Source: Bacillota bacterium (GTDB lineage: Bacteria > Bacillota > Clostridia > Lachnospirales > Cellulosilyticaceae). From it: a DNA stretch of 6,131 nucleotides. Position 1 is the first letter of the stretch; each line of letters starts with the position of its first letter. Positions 5,926 to 6,131 of this stretch are shown piece by piece. The translations under genes and the position numbers were made by a program. The notes beneath the pieces were generated by a model. That model made no database searches. It was not told the origin of the DNA and saw only the letters and a list, made by a program, of their open reading frames with translations. Location of the stretch: contig JAEXBC010000008.1 of NCBI GenBank assembly GCA_023457875.1, positions 1 through 6,131 on the forward strand. The letters run 5' to 3'.

Positions 5926-6105
5926 ATTAGGCTGAAAGAAACCGCAACTCACAATGCTTTCAAAGCCACCAGCGTAAGCATCAATACGCAAGAACAGACA
6001 AGTAGCAGGACTCTGACAATTCTGGAAACTTGGGTGGTGGCTCCCCTCTGGCACAAGCACTAGAGCCACTATGAAGGACGAAAAACAGATGAGTCAGCCA
6101 GTAAT
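5926..6105 (+). ncRNA. Putative structured RNA or leader, class not recognised
   Basis: No gene is visible from 5806 to the window end; instead this part folds. ATTA-GGCTGA (5926-5935) pairs with TCAGCC-AG-TAAT (6094-6105) to close the whole. Inside, AGCCACCA (5964-5971) pairs perfectly with TGGTGGCT (6035-6042) around two hairpins: GCGTA/TACGC (5972-5976 with 5985-5989) and CAAGT..CAGGA/TTCTG..ACTTG (5999-6010 with 6020-6032). A fifth hairpin is TCTGG/CTAGA (6047-6051 with 6060-6064). Several stems contain G-T pairs when read on the plus strand, which would be A-C mismatches on the minus, so the plus strand is favoured. The unpaired joints are purine-rich (GACGAAAAACAGATGAG). It could be a riboswitch or other cis leader for a gene right of 6131, or a free-standing RNA. 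I tried to match T-box, cobalamin, GEMM and others without success. Confidence 0.5.
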
Positions 6106-6131
6106 AACGGTTATTTCTATAGATACCATAG

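Noticed and set aside
5854..6063. Plus-strand open frame of 69 codons
   Set aside because: It starts inside the deaminase promoter without a ribosome binding site and its Thr/Ser-rich translation resembles no protein; the DNA is better explained as a structured RNA.
6028..6105. Known riboswitch or leader classes (T-box from GGGTGGT; cobalamin from GCCACT..GAAGG..GAGTCAGCCAG)
   Set aside because: The T-box core needs ACCGCG after GGGTGGT and that is absent. The cobalamin core lacks its conserved upstream box. Both remain only loose word matches.
5984..6130. Minus-strand open frame across the right end
   Set aside because: It has no start codon in the window with a ribosome binding site, ends within the folded region and reads like a shadow of structured RNA.
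1..6131. CRISPR arrays, insertion sequences, tRNA or rRNA genes
   Set aside because: No regularly spaced direct repeats, transposase motifs, terminal repeats with target duplications or tRNA cloverleaf/TTC-arm signatures were seen on either strand.

Overview
The window looks like a chromosomal piece of a low-GC Gram-positive anaerobe, most likely a Clostridia/Lachnospirales-type Firmicute. This rests on the AT-rich spacers, the strong AGGAGG-type ribosome binding sites, the sigma-A-like promoters and the style of the GlgA, PepT and dCMP deaminase proteins. No sequence search was possible, so the taxonomic placement is inference.

Layout: (1) 1-1244, plus strand: the 3' end of a CobW/G3E metallochaperone GTPase gene, then 13 bases later a second, divergent P-loop GTPase whose C-terminus resembles the TIGR03943/DUF1980 family. 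Together they suggest a metal (zinc-type) homeostasis operon that begins left of the window. (2) 1301-2530, minus strand: pepT, tripeptidase T, convergent with the GTPase gene. (3) 2723-3175, plus strand: an unrecognised 150-residue basic protein. Its frame continues past the TAA for 41 more sense codons and stops one base before a terminator hairpin. (4) 3338-3487, minus strand: a 49-codon gene encoding a small protein with two near-identical 10-residue repeats. (5) 3692-5140, plus strand: glgA, glycogen synthase, with its own promoter. (6) 5162-5250: a long nested inverted repeat between convergent genes that ends in a T run for the minus strand. (7) 5290-5805, minus strand: a dCMP deaminase-family protein with a TTG start and a good promoter. 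(8) 5806-6131: no protein gene. It holds back-to-back promoters and, on the plus strand, about 180 bases that fold into a multi-helix closed structure, a probable structured RNA or leader cut off by the window end.

The protein genes are mostly unrelated housekeeping functions (metal handling, peptide breakdown, glycogen synthesis, pyrimidine nucleotide metabolism), each in its own short transcription unit. The least explained parts are the putative structured RNA at the right end, the two-stop reading frame at 2723-3301, the repeat-bearing 49-residue protein and the divergent GTPase fusion.
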